In this document: positions 16,328 to 26,309 of the stretch, piece after piece
Layout: each line of letters starts with the position of its first letter
Position numbering within the stretch: the first letter of the stretch is position 1
NCBI GenBank assembly: GCA_963839685.1
Contig: CAWIVS010000012.1
Location: 620,001-684,000 of the forward strand
Source of the DNA: CADEED01 sp963839685
GTDB lineage: Bacteria > Pseudomonadota > Gammaproteobacteria > Steroidobacterales > Steroidobacteraceae
Reading direction: 5' to 3'
Length of the DNA stretch: 64,000 nucleotides
Notes under the pieces: generated by a model
Told to the model about the DNA's origin: nothing
Seen by the model: the letters and a program-made list of their open reading frames with translations, nothing else
Databases searched by the model: none
Made by a program: the position numbers and the translations under genes

Positions 16328-17582
16328 CTATAGCCCAAGGAATTCGAGCGCCGGGCCGACCGTGAGGAACGAACCGAATACCAGCACGCGATCGCCAGGG
16401 CGCGCGGCGGCACGTGCTGTGCGACAGGCATCGGCCACGTCGCCTGCATGCGCCAGCACCGAGGCGTTGGCCGGCAATTGCCCTGCGATCTGCTTGTGTG
16501 CTGACGGCGCGCGGTCCGCCGAGCGCAGCGAGAATCCAGCCGTCGATGTCGGCGGACAGCGCCTGCGCGATGCCGCGGATGTCCTTGTCACCGAGAATGC
16601 CGCACACCGCCAGCGTGCGCCGTGCGCGCGGCAGGCGCCGCAGATTGTCGCGCAACGTCTCGGCAGCGGGCACGTTGTGGGCGACATCGAGAATCCATTC
16701 CACATCGCCCGGCACGCGCTGAAACCGGCCGGCGATGCGCACATCGTGCAAGGCGTCCGTCACGGCGGCCCGTGAAAGCGTGATCCCGAAGCCGCCTGCG
16801 GCGATGGCCGCCAGCGCCGTCGCGGCGTTGCCGATCTGATGCGCGCCCGCCAGCGTCGGCAGGGGCAGGTCGTGCAGGCGTACGGCGCCATATTCGAAGT
16901 CCCAGAGCTCGCCCCGTATGTGCGTTCGATAGTGCTGTCCCGGAGCCACCGGTTTGGCGCCGATCTCATCGATGACCTTCCACACCGACCTGGGGAGTGA
17001 CGCGCTGCCGAGCACTGCCGGCCGTCCGGCACGGAATATCCCGGCCTTCTCACGCCCGATCTGCTCGACCGAATCCCCCAGCCAGTCGACATGATCGAGG
17101 CCGATCGAACAGATCACCCCGACGTCTGCGTCAACAATGTTGGTGGCGTCGAGCCGCCCGCCGAGACCGACTTCGAGCACGGCCACATCCACGGGGGTGC
17201 GCGCGAAGACGTCGAGCGCGGCCAGGGCGTTGTATTCGAAAAAGGTCAGTGTCGTGGTTCCACGCGCCGCCTCGATGCGTTCGAATGACGCGATCAGCCG
17301 GGCATCGTCGGCTTCAACGCCATCCACGCAGATGCGTTCGTTGTAACGCACCAGGTGTGGCGAGGTGAAACGGCCGGTTCGTTTGCCAAAGGCGCGCAAC
17401 AGCACGTCAAGGAATGCGACCGTGGATCCCTTGCCATTGGTGCCGGCAACGGTCACCACGCGATAGGCGGGAGGCAGCAGTTCGAGACGCTGCGCCACAG
17501 CGCGCACCCGCGACAGGTCGAGGTCGATGACGTTCGGGTGTGACTTCTCCTGCTGCTCGAGCCACTCGGCAAGCGAGCGCAT
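16328..17582 (-). CDS. folC: Dihydrofolate/folylpolyglutamate synthase; one apparent frameshift
   Basis: Mur-ligase-like ATPase that adds glutamate to dihydropteroate and to folates. The N-terminal part shows VVTVAGTNGKGSTVAFLD (P-loop, near 43-60), GRFTSPHLVRYNERI, EVGLGGRLDATNIV and SIGLDHVDWLG; later, DVAHNVPAAETL. Near 16497-16512 the frame breaks: GGPRA continues as SAHKQIAGQLPANASVLAH one frame on, with the stop at 16328. This equals one extra base. Without the repair the frame would run on into dedD, which is plainly artificial. It lies 7 bp after accD. Confidence 0.9.
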
Positions 17583-17589
17583 GCCCGGC

Positions 17590-18477
17590 TCAGGCCGCTG
17601 TGTTGTCTGCGGCCGCCGGAAGTTGCGCCGGGCGCCGCATCAGCAGGCGCAACAGCACCGCGAGCTTCTCGCGCATGTCGCGGCGGTCGATGATGAGATC
17701 GAGGGCCCCGTGATCAAGCAGGAACTCACTGCGCTGGAATCCTTCGGGCAGGGTTTCCCTCACGGTCTGCTGGATCACGCGCGGCCCGGCAAAGCCGATG
17801 AGCGCCCGCGGCTCGGCGACGTTGAGGTCGCCGAGCATGGCGAGACTCGCGGACACACCACCGGTGGTCGGATCGGTCATTACCGAGATGAACGGCATAT
17901 GCGCCTGCGCCAGGCGCGCCAGCGCGGCGCTGGTCTTGGCCATCTGCAACAATGAAAAAAGCGCTTCCTGCATGCGCGCACCGCCGCTCGACGAGAAGCA
18001 CACCAGCGCTGCGCCATTTTCGATGCAATGGTTGACCGCGCGCTTGAACCGCTCGCCCACCACTGAACCCATCGAGCCGCCGAGGAACTTGAACTCGAAG
18101 GCGCAGGCGACCACGGGCAGGCCCTCGAGCGTCCCGGCCAGCGCCACCAGCGCATCGCGCTCGCCGGTCGCCTTTTGCGCGGCGGCCAGCCGGTCCCGAT
18201 AGCGTTTGCTGTCGCGAAACTTGAGCGGATCCTCGGGCGATATCGACGCGCCGATCTCCACCCGGCCACCCTCGTCGAGAAAGCGATTGAGGCGCTCACG
18301 ACCTCCGATGCGCATGTGGTGGCTGCATTTCGGGCAGACGTTGAGATTGCGTTCGAGTTCGGCCCGATACAACACGGCATCGCAAGCCGAACATTTGATC
18401 CACAGACCTTCAGGCACTGAACGCGTACGGCGCTCGGTCTTGATGCGCGAGGGCATGATTTTCTCGAACCAGGACAT
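17590..18477 (-). CDS. accD: Acetyl-CoA carboxylase carboxyltransferase subunit beta
   Basis: A 295-residue subunit of the carboxyltransferase that makes malonyl-CoA from acetyl-CoA with AccA. The N-terminal four-cysteine zinc ribbon is visible (IKCSACDAV and NVCPKCSHH), followed by the crotonase-like core: FEFKFLGGSMGSVVGERF, SSSGGARMQEA and MTDPTTGGVSASLAMLGD. It is intact and of normal length. Operon order truA-accD-folC is conserved. Confidence 0.97.
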   Translation of the reverse strand: MSWFEKIMPSRIKTERRTRSVPEGLWIKCSACDAVLYRAELERNLNVCPKCSHHMRIGGRERLNRFLDEGGRVEIGASISPEDPLKFRDSKRYRDRLAAAQKATGERDALVALAGTLEGLPVVACAFEFKFLGGSMGSVVGERFKRAVNHCIENGAALVCFSSSGGARMQEALFSLLQMAKTSAALARLAQAHMPFISVMTDPTTGGVSASLAMLGDLNVAEPRALIGFAGPRVIQQTVRETLPEGFQRSEFLLDHGALDLIIDRRDMREKLAVLLRLLMRRPAQLPAAADNTAA

Positions 18478-18493
18478 GTTTGGCGGCGAACCT

Positions 18494-19325
18494 CTATGTG
18501 CCCGTAGGCGAAATGCGGGCCGCTAAGGATAATAGCAGCGGCAGACCCTCCCGCATCCGCGTTTGCCGCGCCCGGCAGCACGAACTCGGCCGGGTATCGC
18601 ACGGCGGCAAGGTACAGCCCGTCGGGGGGCGCGGTGGCCGCATTGATCTTGCGATCGTGCGACGCGAGCACGGCCGCGACACGCTCCGGCGGCGAATCAC
18701 CATGCCCGATCGACATCAGCAGCCCGGCGATATTGCGCACCATGTGGTGCAGGAAGGCATTGGCAGTGATTTCCAGCGTCACCCATTCGTTGCCACGCGT
18801 CACCGCCAGCCGGTCGACACGGCGCACGGGAGACTTTGCCTGGCATTCGATGGAGCGGAAAGCGCTGAAGTCGTGTTCTCCCACCAGTACCTGCGCCGCG
18901 GCATGCATGCGTTCCACGTCGAGCGGGCGCCGCTCCCAGGTCGCGCGCCCGACGGCCAGGGCGGAGCGCGAGTCGCGATTCAGGATCAGGTAGCGGTAAC
19001 TGCGCGCCAGCGCGCTGTAACGTGCGTGGAAGTGTTCGGAGACGCCACGCACCCAGGCGACGCTCACATCCTCAGGTAGATAGGTATTGGCACCCAGCCG
19101 CCAGCCGCGCTCGCTGCGCGCCGCCTCGCTGTCGAAGTGCACCACTTGCGCGAGCGCATGCACGCCTGCATCGGTGCGGCCGGCGCAGATGCAATCGACC
19201 GGGGAATCCGCGACGCGCGAGAACGCGCGTTGCACCACGTCCTGAACGGTATTGAGGCCGGGCTGGAACTGCCAGCCCGAATAGGCACGGCCGTCGTACT
19301 CCAGGCCGACGGCAAGACGTGCCAT
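18494..19325 (-). CDS. truA: tRNA pseudouridine(38-40) synthase; 3' end uncertain
   Basis: TruA converts uridines 38-40 in the anticodon arm of many tRNAs to pseudouridine. Catalytic motif GRTDAGVHALAQ contains the active Asp near residue 52; other signatures are LEYDGRAYSGWQ at the N terminus, FHARYSALARSYRY, HDFSAFRS and HHMVRNIAGLLM. The reading frame stays open past PAEFVLPGAANADAGG and runs on into accD out of frame, far beyond the usual length of about 265-275 residues. One extra base near 18530-18545 would give a stop at 18494 and a protein of 276 residues, which is the end chosen here. The exact C terminus is inferred. Confidence 0.85.
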
Positions 19326-19358
19326 CGAAGTGGAGCTCGCCTAGGGCCTGTTCACGCC

Positions 19359-22244
19359 CTAGCCCGGCAGCGACTCTAACAAGCGCTGCGCTTCCTGTTT
19401 CTGCGAAGCCGAACCTTCCGACAGCACTTCGTTGAGGATGTTGCGGGCACCGTCCGGATCACCCATGTCGACGTAGGCGCGTGCCAGGTCGAGCTTGGTG
19501 CCGACTTCCGAGAGCGTGACCGGTTCGAGATCCGGCACCTCGAGCTCTTCAGTCGAACTACCGGGCATCTGGATGTTGCTGCCACCGAGGTCGAGATCGA
19601 CACCGCGACCCATCGCAGGCTGTTCGCGCGTCGGCTCGACCGGGAAGTCGAGGTTGTTGCGATCGATGGCGGCGAGCCGCGAGGTCGAGGAGACGTCGTA
19701 GTTCTCTTCCGGCATTTCGAACTTGGCCAAGGCCGCGGTGGAATTCGGATCGATCGAACGACCCCTGGTCAGGTCCACGTCACCGCCTAGCTCGCGATCC
19801 GTGAGGAACCAGGTTCCGCTCGCACCGTGTTCGGTGATCTGCGAATCGTCGCTGCCGTTGCTGGCCTGGCGGGCCGCGGCGGCACGCAGCAGGCGCTGCG
19901 AATTCTCGTCGAGTCCGGCCACCATGGTCGGCGCGTCGGCATCCGGGCCCCGGGCATCGACCGGCTTCAGGCCGAGGGAAGAATCCGTCTGTTCGAGCGA
20001 GCCGAGTTCGAGTCCGAGATCGTCGAGTGCCAGCTCGGCGGTCTGATCGGAGCTCAGCTTGCGGCGCATCGCGCCTTCGACCTTCTCGCGGATCGTCGGC
20101 TCGTCCATCGGCCGCAGCGCGGGCTGCTCGACCGTGGGCGCTTCCGATCCGGCCGGCGTCATCTTGGCGGTCATCTCGCGCGTGGTCTGGCCGCTTTCGC
20201 GGTCGGGCAGCGCGAGCCCTTCTCCGGTGGCATCCGGATCGCGCAGCGCGCTGCCGAGATCCAGGTCCACCGGATCGGCGGAGCCACCACCGGTGACATC
20301 GAGGCGCGAGCTGACGTCGAACGGGTCGAAGTCGATGCGTCCGGCACCGCCGGCATCCAGGTTCAGGTCGACACCAACCGCGCTGGCCGCGCCGCCATCG
20401 GCGAACATCGGATCCTCGGGCGCGATCTGCTTGCCCATGATGACGATCTTTTCCCACTCGCCCGCTTCGGAGCCGGCGCGCGTATCGGCCAGCTCGCGTG
20501 CCATCGTGAGGAACTGCTCTTTGTTGCCCCAGACGAAAAACACTTCGAGGAGCTTGTGCTTGAGGTCGCGGCGCTGCGGTTCCCGCTGGATCGCGATGCG
20601 CACCAGGTCTGCGGCCTGGTCGTACAGACCATAGGCCATGTGGAAATCGGCTTCGGCGAGCGGATCGCCCTGGTCGAGATTGACCGCGGTCTCGCTGCTG
20701 ATGGTCTCGTCGGTGCGATAGGACGGCGCCGCGAGCGGAATGTCCTGCGTTTCCTGCAGTGCGCGATGCGAGCCGGATTCTTCGACGAGGATGTCGTCCG
20801 GAATGCCGGTGGCCATGGCGGGCGCGCGCATCCGGCCGGTATCCGACAACGACTCGACGGGCTCGGCGAGCCGGTCGCCACCCTGCTCGGCCAGCCGGCC
20901 CAGCCGATCGTCGAATTCGGCAGTCTTGCGCTTGCCACGGGATTTGAGGAGCAGGAAGGCCAACGCGATGAGCACCACACCACCCAGCGCCCACTGCCAG
21001 TAGCCCAGCAGCGAATCGAGGAACGAGGGCTCCGCGGCCGATTCGTCGGAGTCGACGCGTCTCGGCCTGGCCGGCTCTTCGGGCGCAGCCTCCGGCGTGG
21101 CGGCAGGCTCCGGCGTCGGAGCAGCGGCTTCCGGCGTGGTCGCTTCAGGCGTTGCTGTCGGTTGTTCGCTTGGGGCGGTCGTCGGCGCAACGGGTTCGGG
21201 CGTCGCAGCCGGCTGTTCGACCGGCGGCGTCGGCGCGGGCTGCGCCGCCGCCTGCTGCGAGGCAGCCAGCTTGGCCTGCAGATCGGCAAGTTCGGTGTTG
21301 CGCAGCTCGAGCATGCGCTTGGATTCGTTGACCTGCCCTTCGAGTTCGCGCACGCGGTTCTGCAGTGCGGACACTTCGGCCGAATTGTCAGTGCCCGAGC
21401 CCGCGCTCGCGGCAGACTCGCTGGGCGGCACCAGGCGCAGGCGCCCACTGCTGCTGCCGGACGAGGTCCACGAGCCCGCGTAGCGGCTGATTTCGGCGCG
21501 TGCCTCGGACGGCGACACGGCCGCGATTTCGCTGCCACTCGGAATACGCAACACCGCGCCGGCATGCAGACGATTCATGTCACCGTCGAACGCCGTGGAG
21601 TTGTTGCGGAAGATGGAAACCATCAGCTGGTCGGTGCGCGCACCCGTGCTGGCGGACAGGCGACGCGCGATGGCGGAGAGGCTGTCGCCGCGCTGCACTT
21701 CGTAACTGTCGCCACCCCCCACCGGGGCGTACTGGGTATCGGGGGCTTGAGGCTGTGCCGCGGGCGCCTGACGCGCGATCTGGCCCGTGGTTTCACTGGC
21801 ACCGACCGAAGGTGCCGGTACTGGCGCGGCGGCGACGGCATTTGGGGCGAATACCGGTGGATCCAGCAGCACCGTGTACTCACGCACCAGGCGGCCACGC
21901 GCCCACGACGCTTCGATGAGCAAGGTGAGGAAAGGCTCGGTGACGGTCTCCTGCGATTTGATGCGCAGGACTTGTGCGCCGCTCGCCGAGCGATCGCGCG
22001 TGACCGTGATGTTGGCCATGAACGGCGGCCATTCAAGGCCGTAGCGCGCAAAGGTTTCTTTCGACGCGAGCTTCGCATCGAGCGTGGCGAGATCTTCCGG
22101 TGTGGCGTTGACCAGCTCGATCTCTGCATCGAGCGGCGCGTTCAGCGGCGAGTTCAGGTGAACATCACCGAGACCCAGTGCAAGGGAGACTCCGGGCAGG
22201 AGCAGCAACGAGGCAACCAAACCCCGGACGAGACCAATACGCAT
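19359..22244 (-). CDS. fimV: FimV-family peptidoglycan-associated pilus and polarity protein
   Basis: A 961-residue inner-membrane protein with a large periplasmic region. In order: signal peptide (SLLLLPGVSLALG), FimV N-terminal domain (HLNSPLNAPLDAEIEL, ARYGLEWP), LysM domain (YEVQRGDSLSAIARRLS), coiled coil (VRELEGQVNESKRMLELR), Pro/Ala/Glu-rich linker, one membrane helix (WALGGVVLIALAFLLLK), an acidic cytoplasmic part and the C-terminal FimV motif (LDLARAYVDMGDPDGARNIL). FimV organises type IV pili and polar signalling through cAMP in Pseudomonas. The start at 22244 is chosen over an upstream Met because GGAGAGG lies 6 nt before it. It is the first gene of the truA-accD-folC-dedD-cvpA-purF run. 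Confidence 0.93.
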   Translation of the reverse strand: MRIGLVRGLVASLLLLPGVSLALGLGDVHLNSPLNAPLDAEIELVNATPEDLATLDAKLASKETFARYGLEWPPFMANITVTRDRSASGAQVLRIKSQETVTEPFLTLLIEASWARGRLVREYTVLLDPPVFAPNAVAAAPVPAPSVGASETTGQIARQAPAAQPQAPDTQYAPVGGGDSYEVQRGDSLSAIARRLSASTGARTDQLMVSIFRNNSTAFDGDMNRLHAGAVLRIPSGSEIAAVSPSEARAEISRYAGSWTSSGSSSGRLRLVPPSESAASAGSGTDNSAEVSALQNRVRELEGQVNESKRMLELRNTELADLQAKLAASQQAAAQPAPTPPVEQPAATPEPVAPTTAPSEQPTATPEATTPEAAAPTPEPAATPEAAPEEPARPRRVDSDESAAEPSFLDSLLGYWQWALGGVVLIALAFLLLKSRGKRKTAEFDDRLGRLAEQGGDRLAEPVESLSDTGRMRAPAMATGIPDDILVEESGSHRALQETQDIPLAAPSYRTDETISSETAVNLDQGDPLAEADFHMAYGLYDQAADLVRIAIQREPQRRDLKHKLLEVFFVWGNKEQFLTMARELADTRAGSEAGEWEKIVIMGKQIAPEDPMFADGGAASAVGVDLNLDAGGAGRIDFDPFDVSSRLDVTGGGSADPVDLDLGSALRDPDATGEGLALPDRESGQTTREMTAKMTPAGSEAPTVEQPALRPMDEPTIREKVEGAMRRKLSSDQTAELALDDLGLELGSLEQTDSSLGLKPVDARGPDADAPTMVAGLDENSQRLLRAAAARQASNGSDDSQITEHGASGTWFLTDRELGGDVDLTRGRSIDPNSTAALAKFEMPEENYDVSSTSRLAAIDRNNLDFPVEPTREQPAMGRGVDLDLGGSNIQMPGSSTEELEVPDLEPVTLSEVGTKLDLARAYVDMGDPDGARNILNEVLSEGSASQKQEAQRLLESLPG

Positions 22245-22758
22245 CGTTCGCCTCTCCACATCCACCTTCGGCTATGTAATTTCTTTATTGAAACAAAAGC
22301 TTAGAGCCGAAACTTCCGGCCCAAAACTGAATCCGCCCGCAATATAACTTAAATATGCTCGCGCACCAAAATCTGAGGTCTTTGAATGCTGTTCGATGCA
22401 GCACTCTTCCTGATGTTGTCGCAGACGATGCATAAGTTAAGTCCGGTTGGTAACTTATATCTTCCCTAATGCGTCCGACATAAAACGTGTCATGGTTCGC
22501 GGCTTCGCCGCTTGGCGACAACCGAAGTCGCATGTAACCCCCGGAAAGCGCTCGCCAAACTGCTTGGAAGTCCCCGGCAAACCCGCAGACGGCTCAGCAA
22601 CGAATCCCTGCGCGGGGTCACGAGCGCACACCCGGCCCCTGCCGGCGCCCCTGGCTGCCCATCCGTCACCGGATACCGCGCCAACCGCCCGACCGACGGT
22701 GCCGTCAGTGCGCTCCGCCTGCCGACGAGCCCGGCGCAGCATCGCGCGACTGGCGCGA
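22245..22758. other. 514-bp intergenic region upstream of fimV
   Basis: The part next to fimV (about 22262-22500) is AT-rich relative to the genome and holds the fimV promoter. The part next to aroC (about 22500-22758) is GC-rich. No open frame in it has a convincing start, ribosome site or family signature, and no tRNA is present. In Pseudomonas an asd gene occupies this spot; no asd remnant is seen here. Confidence 0.6.
22341..22369 (-). promoter_or_regulatory. Predicted fimV promoter
   Basis: On the minus strand TTGGTG (22369-22364) and TATATT (22346-22341) are separated by exactly 17 bp in the AT-rich block. This gives a leader of about 90 nt that can form a CGGCT/AGCCG-closed structure before the GGAGAGG ribosome site. 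The -10 is strong and the -35 weak. Confidence 0.45.
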
Positions 22759-23861
22759 CTAACTACTTCCCGAGGTGATCACCGGCGTGGCGGATTTCAC
22801 CTCGGCATTTTGCGCTCGATGCCGCAGGTGATGATCCATCAGTACGATGGCGAGCATGGCTTCGCAGATGGGCGTGGCGCGCAGGCCCACGCATGGATCG
22901 TGTCGCCCGGTGGTCACCACCTCGACCGGGTTTCCAGCGAGGTCGATGGTCCTGCCCGGCACCTGGATGCTGGATGTCGGTTTCAGTGTGACGTGCACCA
23001 GGACGTCCTGGCCCGAAGAAATTCCCCCGAGAATGCCGCCGGCATTGTTGGTACAGGAATCCCGTGGGCGTGAGCTCGTCGCGATGCTGGCTGCCGCGTT
23101 GCGCGGCCGACGCCACTCCGGCGCCGATCTCCACCGCCTTCACTGCGTTGATGCCCATCATGGCGTGTGCGAGATCCGCATCGAGTCGGTCGAACACCGG
23201 TTCACCCCAACCCGGCGGAACGCCGCGCGCGATGACTGTCACCTTGGCTCCCAGCGAGTCACCTTCGCCGCGGATCTTCCACATCAATTCCTCGAGCTCG
23301 GTGAGGCGCGCGGGATCGGGGCAAAAGAATGGATTTTCGTACGCGGCTTCGGGCTTCACCGGCTCGATGATCCGGTCGCCGATTTGCGCGAGGTATCCGC
23401 TGATTTGCACACCGAGACGTTCACGCAGGTACTTGCGCGCGATCGCACCGGCGGCGACCCGCATCACGGTCTCGCGCGCCGAGGAGCGCCCGCCACCACG
23501 GTAGTCGCGAAAGCCATATTTCTGCTGGTAGGTATAGTCAGCGTGGCCGGGACGAAACCGGTCCTTGATCTTCTCGTAATCGCGCGAGCGCGCGTCGGTG
23601 TTCTCGATGAGGATGCCGATGGGGGTACCGGTGGTGCGGCCCTCGAACACGCCGGAGAGGATCTTTACCGCATCGCGCTTCGCGGCGCTGACTCACGAAC
23701 TGCGAAGTGCCGGTACGGCGTCGGTCGATGTCGCCCTGCAGGTCGTCCTCGCTCAATTCAAGTCCGGGCGGGCAGCCGTCGACGATGCATCCCAGCGCGG
23801 GTCCGTGACTCTCGCCGAAGGTCGTCACCGTGAACAATTTGCCGATCGAGTTACCTGACAT
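22759..23861 (-). CDS. aroC: Chorismate synthase; two apparent frameshifts
   Basis: Last enzyme of the shikimate pathway, using reduced FMN to convert EPSP to chorismate. The N terminus MSGNSIGKLFTVTTFGESHGPALGCIVDGCPPG is textbook. Frame breaks occur at about 23671-23682 (RRREA to AVKILSGVFEGRTTGTPIG) and at about 23049-23056 (ELTPTGFL to TNNAGGILG), each equal to one extra base. Other signatures are YGFRDYRGGGRSSARET and the C-terminal GRHDPCVGLRATPICEAMLAIVLMDH. The pathway is needed for aromatic amino acids and folate, so insertions are probably sequencing errors. It lies 32 bp after prmB. Confidence 0.9.
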
Positions 23862-23893
23862 ACCCGCCCATCTGATGTGTCGACCCTAGTCAA

Positions 23894-24778
23894 TCATTTT
23901 GGCAGTTGTTCGCGTGTCAGCAGGAATACTCCGCCGCCACCACGTTCGAAATCGAGCCAGATGAAAGGCACGCGCGCAAATGCGCGCCGCAGCGCGCGTT
24001 CGGTGTTGCCCACCTCGACCACCAGCAGGCCGCGCGGTCGCAGGTGGCGCGCCGCACGTCGCAGGATGATCCGGACCGAATCGAGACCCTCGCGCCCGGA
24101 TTCAAGTGCGCGTCGCGGTTCATGCCGGTACTCGCGCGGCAGGCCGCGCATCTCGCCACTCCCCACGTAGGGCGGATTGCTCGCGATGATATCGTAGGAC
24201 TTGCGCGAAAGCGCCGCGAAATGATCGGACTCGATCAGGCGAACGCGTCGTGTTAGGCGCAACTTGCGCCGGTTGATGGCGGCAACCTCGAGTGCTCCCG
24301 GATCGATGTCGACCGCGTCGACGCGCGCGCGCGGAAAAGCCCGCGCCGCCGCCATCGCGATGCAGCCGGAGCCAGTGCCGAGATCCAGGATGCGCGTGAC
24401 GCGCCGCGCATCGATCCACGGGGAGAACCGGTTCTCGATCAGCTCGGCAAACGGCGAGCGCGGCACCAGCACACGCTCATCGACGTAGAACCGCAGGCCC
24501 GCGAACCAGGCTTCGTGCGTGAGATACGCGAGCGGCACGCGCTCCGCGATACGACGCTTCAGCAGCTCCTCGAAACGCGCGTGTTGCGCGCTGGTGGCAC
24601 GTCGTCGCAGTACTCGCGGCGGCGCGTCGTGCGACAGCCCCATCACGTGAAACACCAGGGCCGCGGCCTCATCGCGCGCATTGTCGGTGCCATGGCCGAA
24701 GAACACCCGCGCACGACGCAGGCGGCGTTCGGCGCTCGCCACCAGCTCGCCTGCGGTTTGTCTGTGCCGGACTTGCAT
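23894..24778 (-). CDS. prmB: 50S ribosomal protein L3 glutamine methyltransferase
   Basis: About 294 residues; a SAM-dependent N5-glutamine methyltransferase of the PrmB/HemK type that modifies ribosomal protein L3. The N-terminal helical domain is followed by the Rossmann domain with motif I ILDLGTGSGCIAMAAA, VDAVDIDPGALEVA and the glutamine-binding catalytic motif SNPPYV. Other family marks are LVPRSPFAELIENRF and GREGLDSVRIIL. The start at 24778 is preferred over 24796, which would overlap the divergent sco1 start codon. It precedes aroC, the order seen in many gammaproteobacteria. Confidence 0.93.
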   Translation of the reverse strand: MQVRHRQTAGELVASAERRLRRARVFFGHGTDNARDEAAALVFHVMGLSHDAPPRVLRRRATSAQHARFEELLKRRIAERVPLAYLTHEAWFAGLRFYVDERVLVPRSPFAELIENRFSPWIDARRVTRILDLGTGSGCIAMAAARAFPRARVDAVDIDPGALEVAAINRRKLRLTRRVRLIESDHFAALSRKSYDIIASNPPYVGSGEMRGLPREYRHEPRRALESGREGLDSVRIILRRAARHLRPRGLLVVEVGNTERALRRAFARVPFIWLDFERGGGGVFLLTREQLPK

Positions 24779-24794
24779 ATGGAATAATCGCGCC

Positions 24795-25418
24795 ATGTCG
24801 AATCGTTACTGGATGATCGTCGGCGCCCTCGCCGTCGCCGCCGCCATCGCCGGCGTGTACGTCTCGCGCATGATCAGCCAGCCGGCGGTCGCATCACTGG
24901 AGTCGGGCACGCTACTGCCGCAGCCCCGCGCGCTCGCGGACTTCAGCCTGCTGGACACCCGCGGGGCGAACACGTCGCCGCGCGAGATGCATGGCCACCC
25001 GACCCTGGTGTTCTTCGGCTTCACGCATTGCCCGGACGTCTGTCCGACGACGCTGGCGCTGCTGGCGAGTGTGCAGAAGCAGGTCGCCCTGCAAGATGAA
25101 AAATTGTCCGGCCTCAAGGTGGCGCTCATCAGTGTCGATCCGGAACGCGACACGCCGGAGCAGATGGGTAGATACATTGCTTCATTCGGCGGCGATCTTA
25201 TCGGCCTCACCGGCAGCGCGCCCGAGATTGTGAAGACCACCCGCAGCTTCGGTGTCGCCTTTGCGCGTGTCGATCTGCCGGGCGGCAGCTACACGATGGA
25301 TCATTCCGCTACCGTATTCGCGCTCGATTCGCAGGCACGCATCGTGGCGGTGTTCACACCGCCACTGTCCGCCGCGGCACTGACACGTGATGTCGCCCGG
25401 CTCGGACCAATTCTATGA
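24795..25418 (+). CDS. SCO1/SenC-family copper chaperone
   Basis: A 207-residue membrane-anchored thioredoxin-fold protein. An N-terminal helix (IVGALAVAAAIAGVYV) anchors it with the domain in the periplasm. The copper and redox site is complete: CPDVCP (Cys79, Cys83) and the distal histidine in YTMDHSATVF. SCO proteins deliver copper to cytochrome oxidase subunit II or act as thiol reductants. No oxidase genes lie in the window. AATAAT about 8 bp before the ATG suggests a leaderless transcript. Its stop overlaps the psd ATG (ATGA). Confidence 0.92.
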   Translation: MSNRYWMIVGALAVAAAIAGVYVSRMISQPAVASLESGTLLPQPRALADFSLLDTRGANTSPREMHGHPTLVFFGFTHCPDVCPTTLALLASVQKQVALQDEKLSGLKVALISVDPERDTPEQMGRYIASFGGDLIGLTGSAPEIVKTTRSFGVAFARVDLPGGSYTMDHSATVFALDSQARIVAVFTPPLSAAALTRDVARLGPIL

Positions 25419-26299
25419 ACGATGATCCTGGTGCAACCGGCCGCGCATTCGTCGCACTTCAACATCTCCTGCCGCAACATGGCATTTCACGCCTGGTGCT
25501 GGCGGCCACCCGCTCGCGTGTGCCGGCCTTCAAGAATGCACTCATCCGCTGGTTCGTTCGCGGCTTCGCTCCGGACATGAACGACGCCGTCGAACGCGAA
25601 CCGACCGCGTATCCCAGCTTCAACGAATTCTTCACGCGAGCACTGCGCGAAGGGACGCGTCCCGTGGATGCCGATCCACGCGCCATCGTGTCGCCCGTCG
25701 ACGGTACCGTGAGTGAGGCCGGCACGCTCACGGCTGACCGCCTGCTGCAGGCCAAAGGTCATGAATACTCGCTGGGCGCCCTGCTGGCCGGAAACTCCAC
25801 CTGGGAACGCACCTTCACCAACGGCACGTTCGCCACTATCTACCTCGCGCCTTACAACTATCACCGCATTCACATGCCCCTGCCGGGTGAGTTGCGCGAA
25901 AGCTTCTACGTGCCCGGAAAACTGTTCAGCGTGAATCGCACCACGGCGCAACTGGTGCCGGGACTGTTCTCCCGAAATGAGCGCGTGTTCTGCGGCTTCG
26001 ATTCCGCGGGCCTGCCTTGGGCCATCGTCCTGGTCGGTGCGCTCAACGTCGGCAGCATGGCGACCGTGTGGCATGGCGATGTGACGCCACGCAAACATCG
26101 CGTAGTCACGCCACTGCCCGTCTCCGAAGTACTCGCTCCCGCCGTCCTCTCGAAGGGCGCCGAGATGGCGCGCTTCAACATGGGTTCGACGGTGATTCTG
26201 CTGCTGCCACCGGGCGCCTCCGAATGGCAGGCGACACTGACGGCCGGACGCGTGCTGCGCATGGGTGAGCGCATCGGCACCCTGCGCGCCTGGCCCTGA
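25415..26299 (+). CDS. psd: Phosphatidylserine decarboxylase proenzyme
   Basis: A 294-residue enzyme that makes phosphatidylethanolamine from phosphatidylserine at the inner membrane. It self-cleaves to give a pyruvoyl cofactor; the cleavage motif is MGST at 256-259 (usually LGST), between Gly257 and Ser258. The charge-relay residues are present in SPVDG (Asp96) and YNYHRIHMP (His150). YPSFNEFFTRALREGTRP near 66-83 is the family N-terminal signature. Overlaps with sco1 and a short spacing to epmA suggest one transcript. Confidence 0.95.
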   Translation: MNDDPGATGRAFVALQHLLPQHGISRLVLAATRSRVPAFKNALIRWFVRGFAPDMNDAVEREPTAYPSFNEFFTRALREGTRPVDADPRAIVSPVDGTVSEAGTLTADRLLQAKGHEYSLGALLAGNSTWERTFTNGTFATIYLAPYNYHRIHMPLPGELRESFYVPGKLFSVNRTTAQLVPGLFSRNERVFCGFDSAGLPWAIVLVGALNVGSMATVWHGDVTPRKHRVVTPLPVSEVLAPAVLSKGAEMARFNMGSTVILLLPPGASEWQATLTAGRVLRMGERIGTLRAWP

Positions 26300-26309
26300 G
26301 ATTCCGCAC

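Noticed and set aside
19827..22304. An 825-residue plus-strand open frame
   Set aside because: It is the antisense shadow of fimV; composition is Arg/Gly-rich and no domain is recognisable.
22447..23073. Open frame on the plus strand through the fimV-aroC gap and aroC
   Set aside because: Its second half is antisense to conserved aroC sequence and the first half has no ribosome site or family signature.
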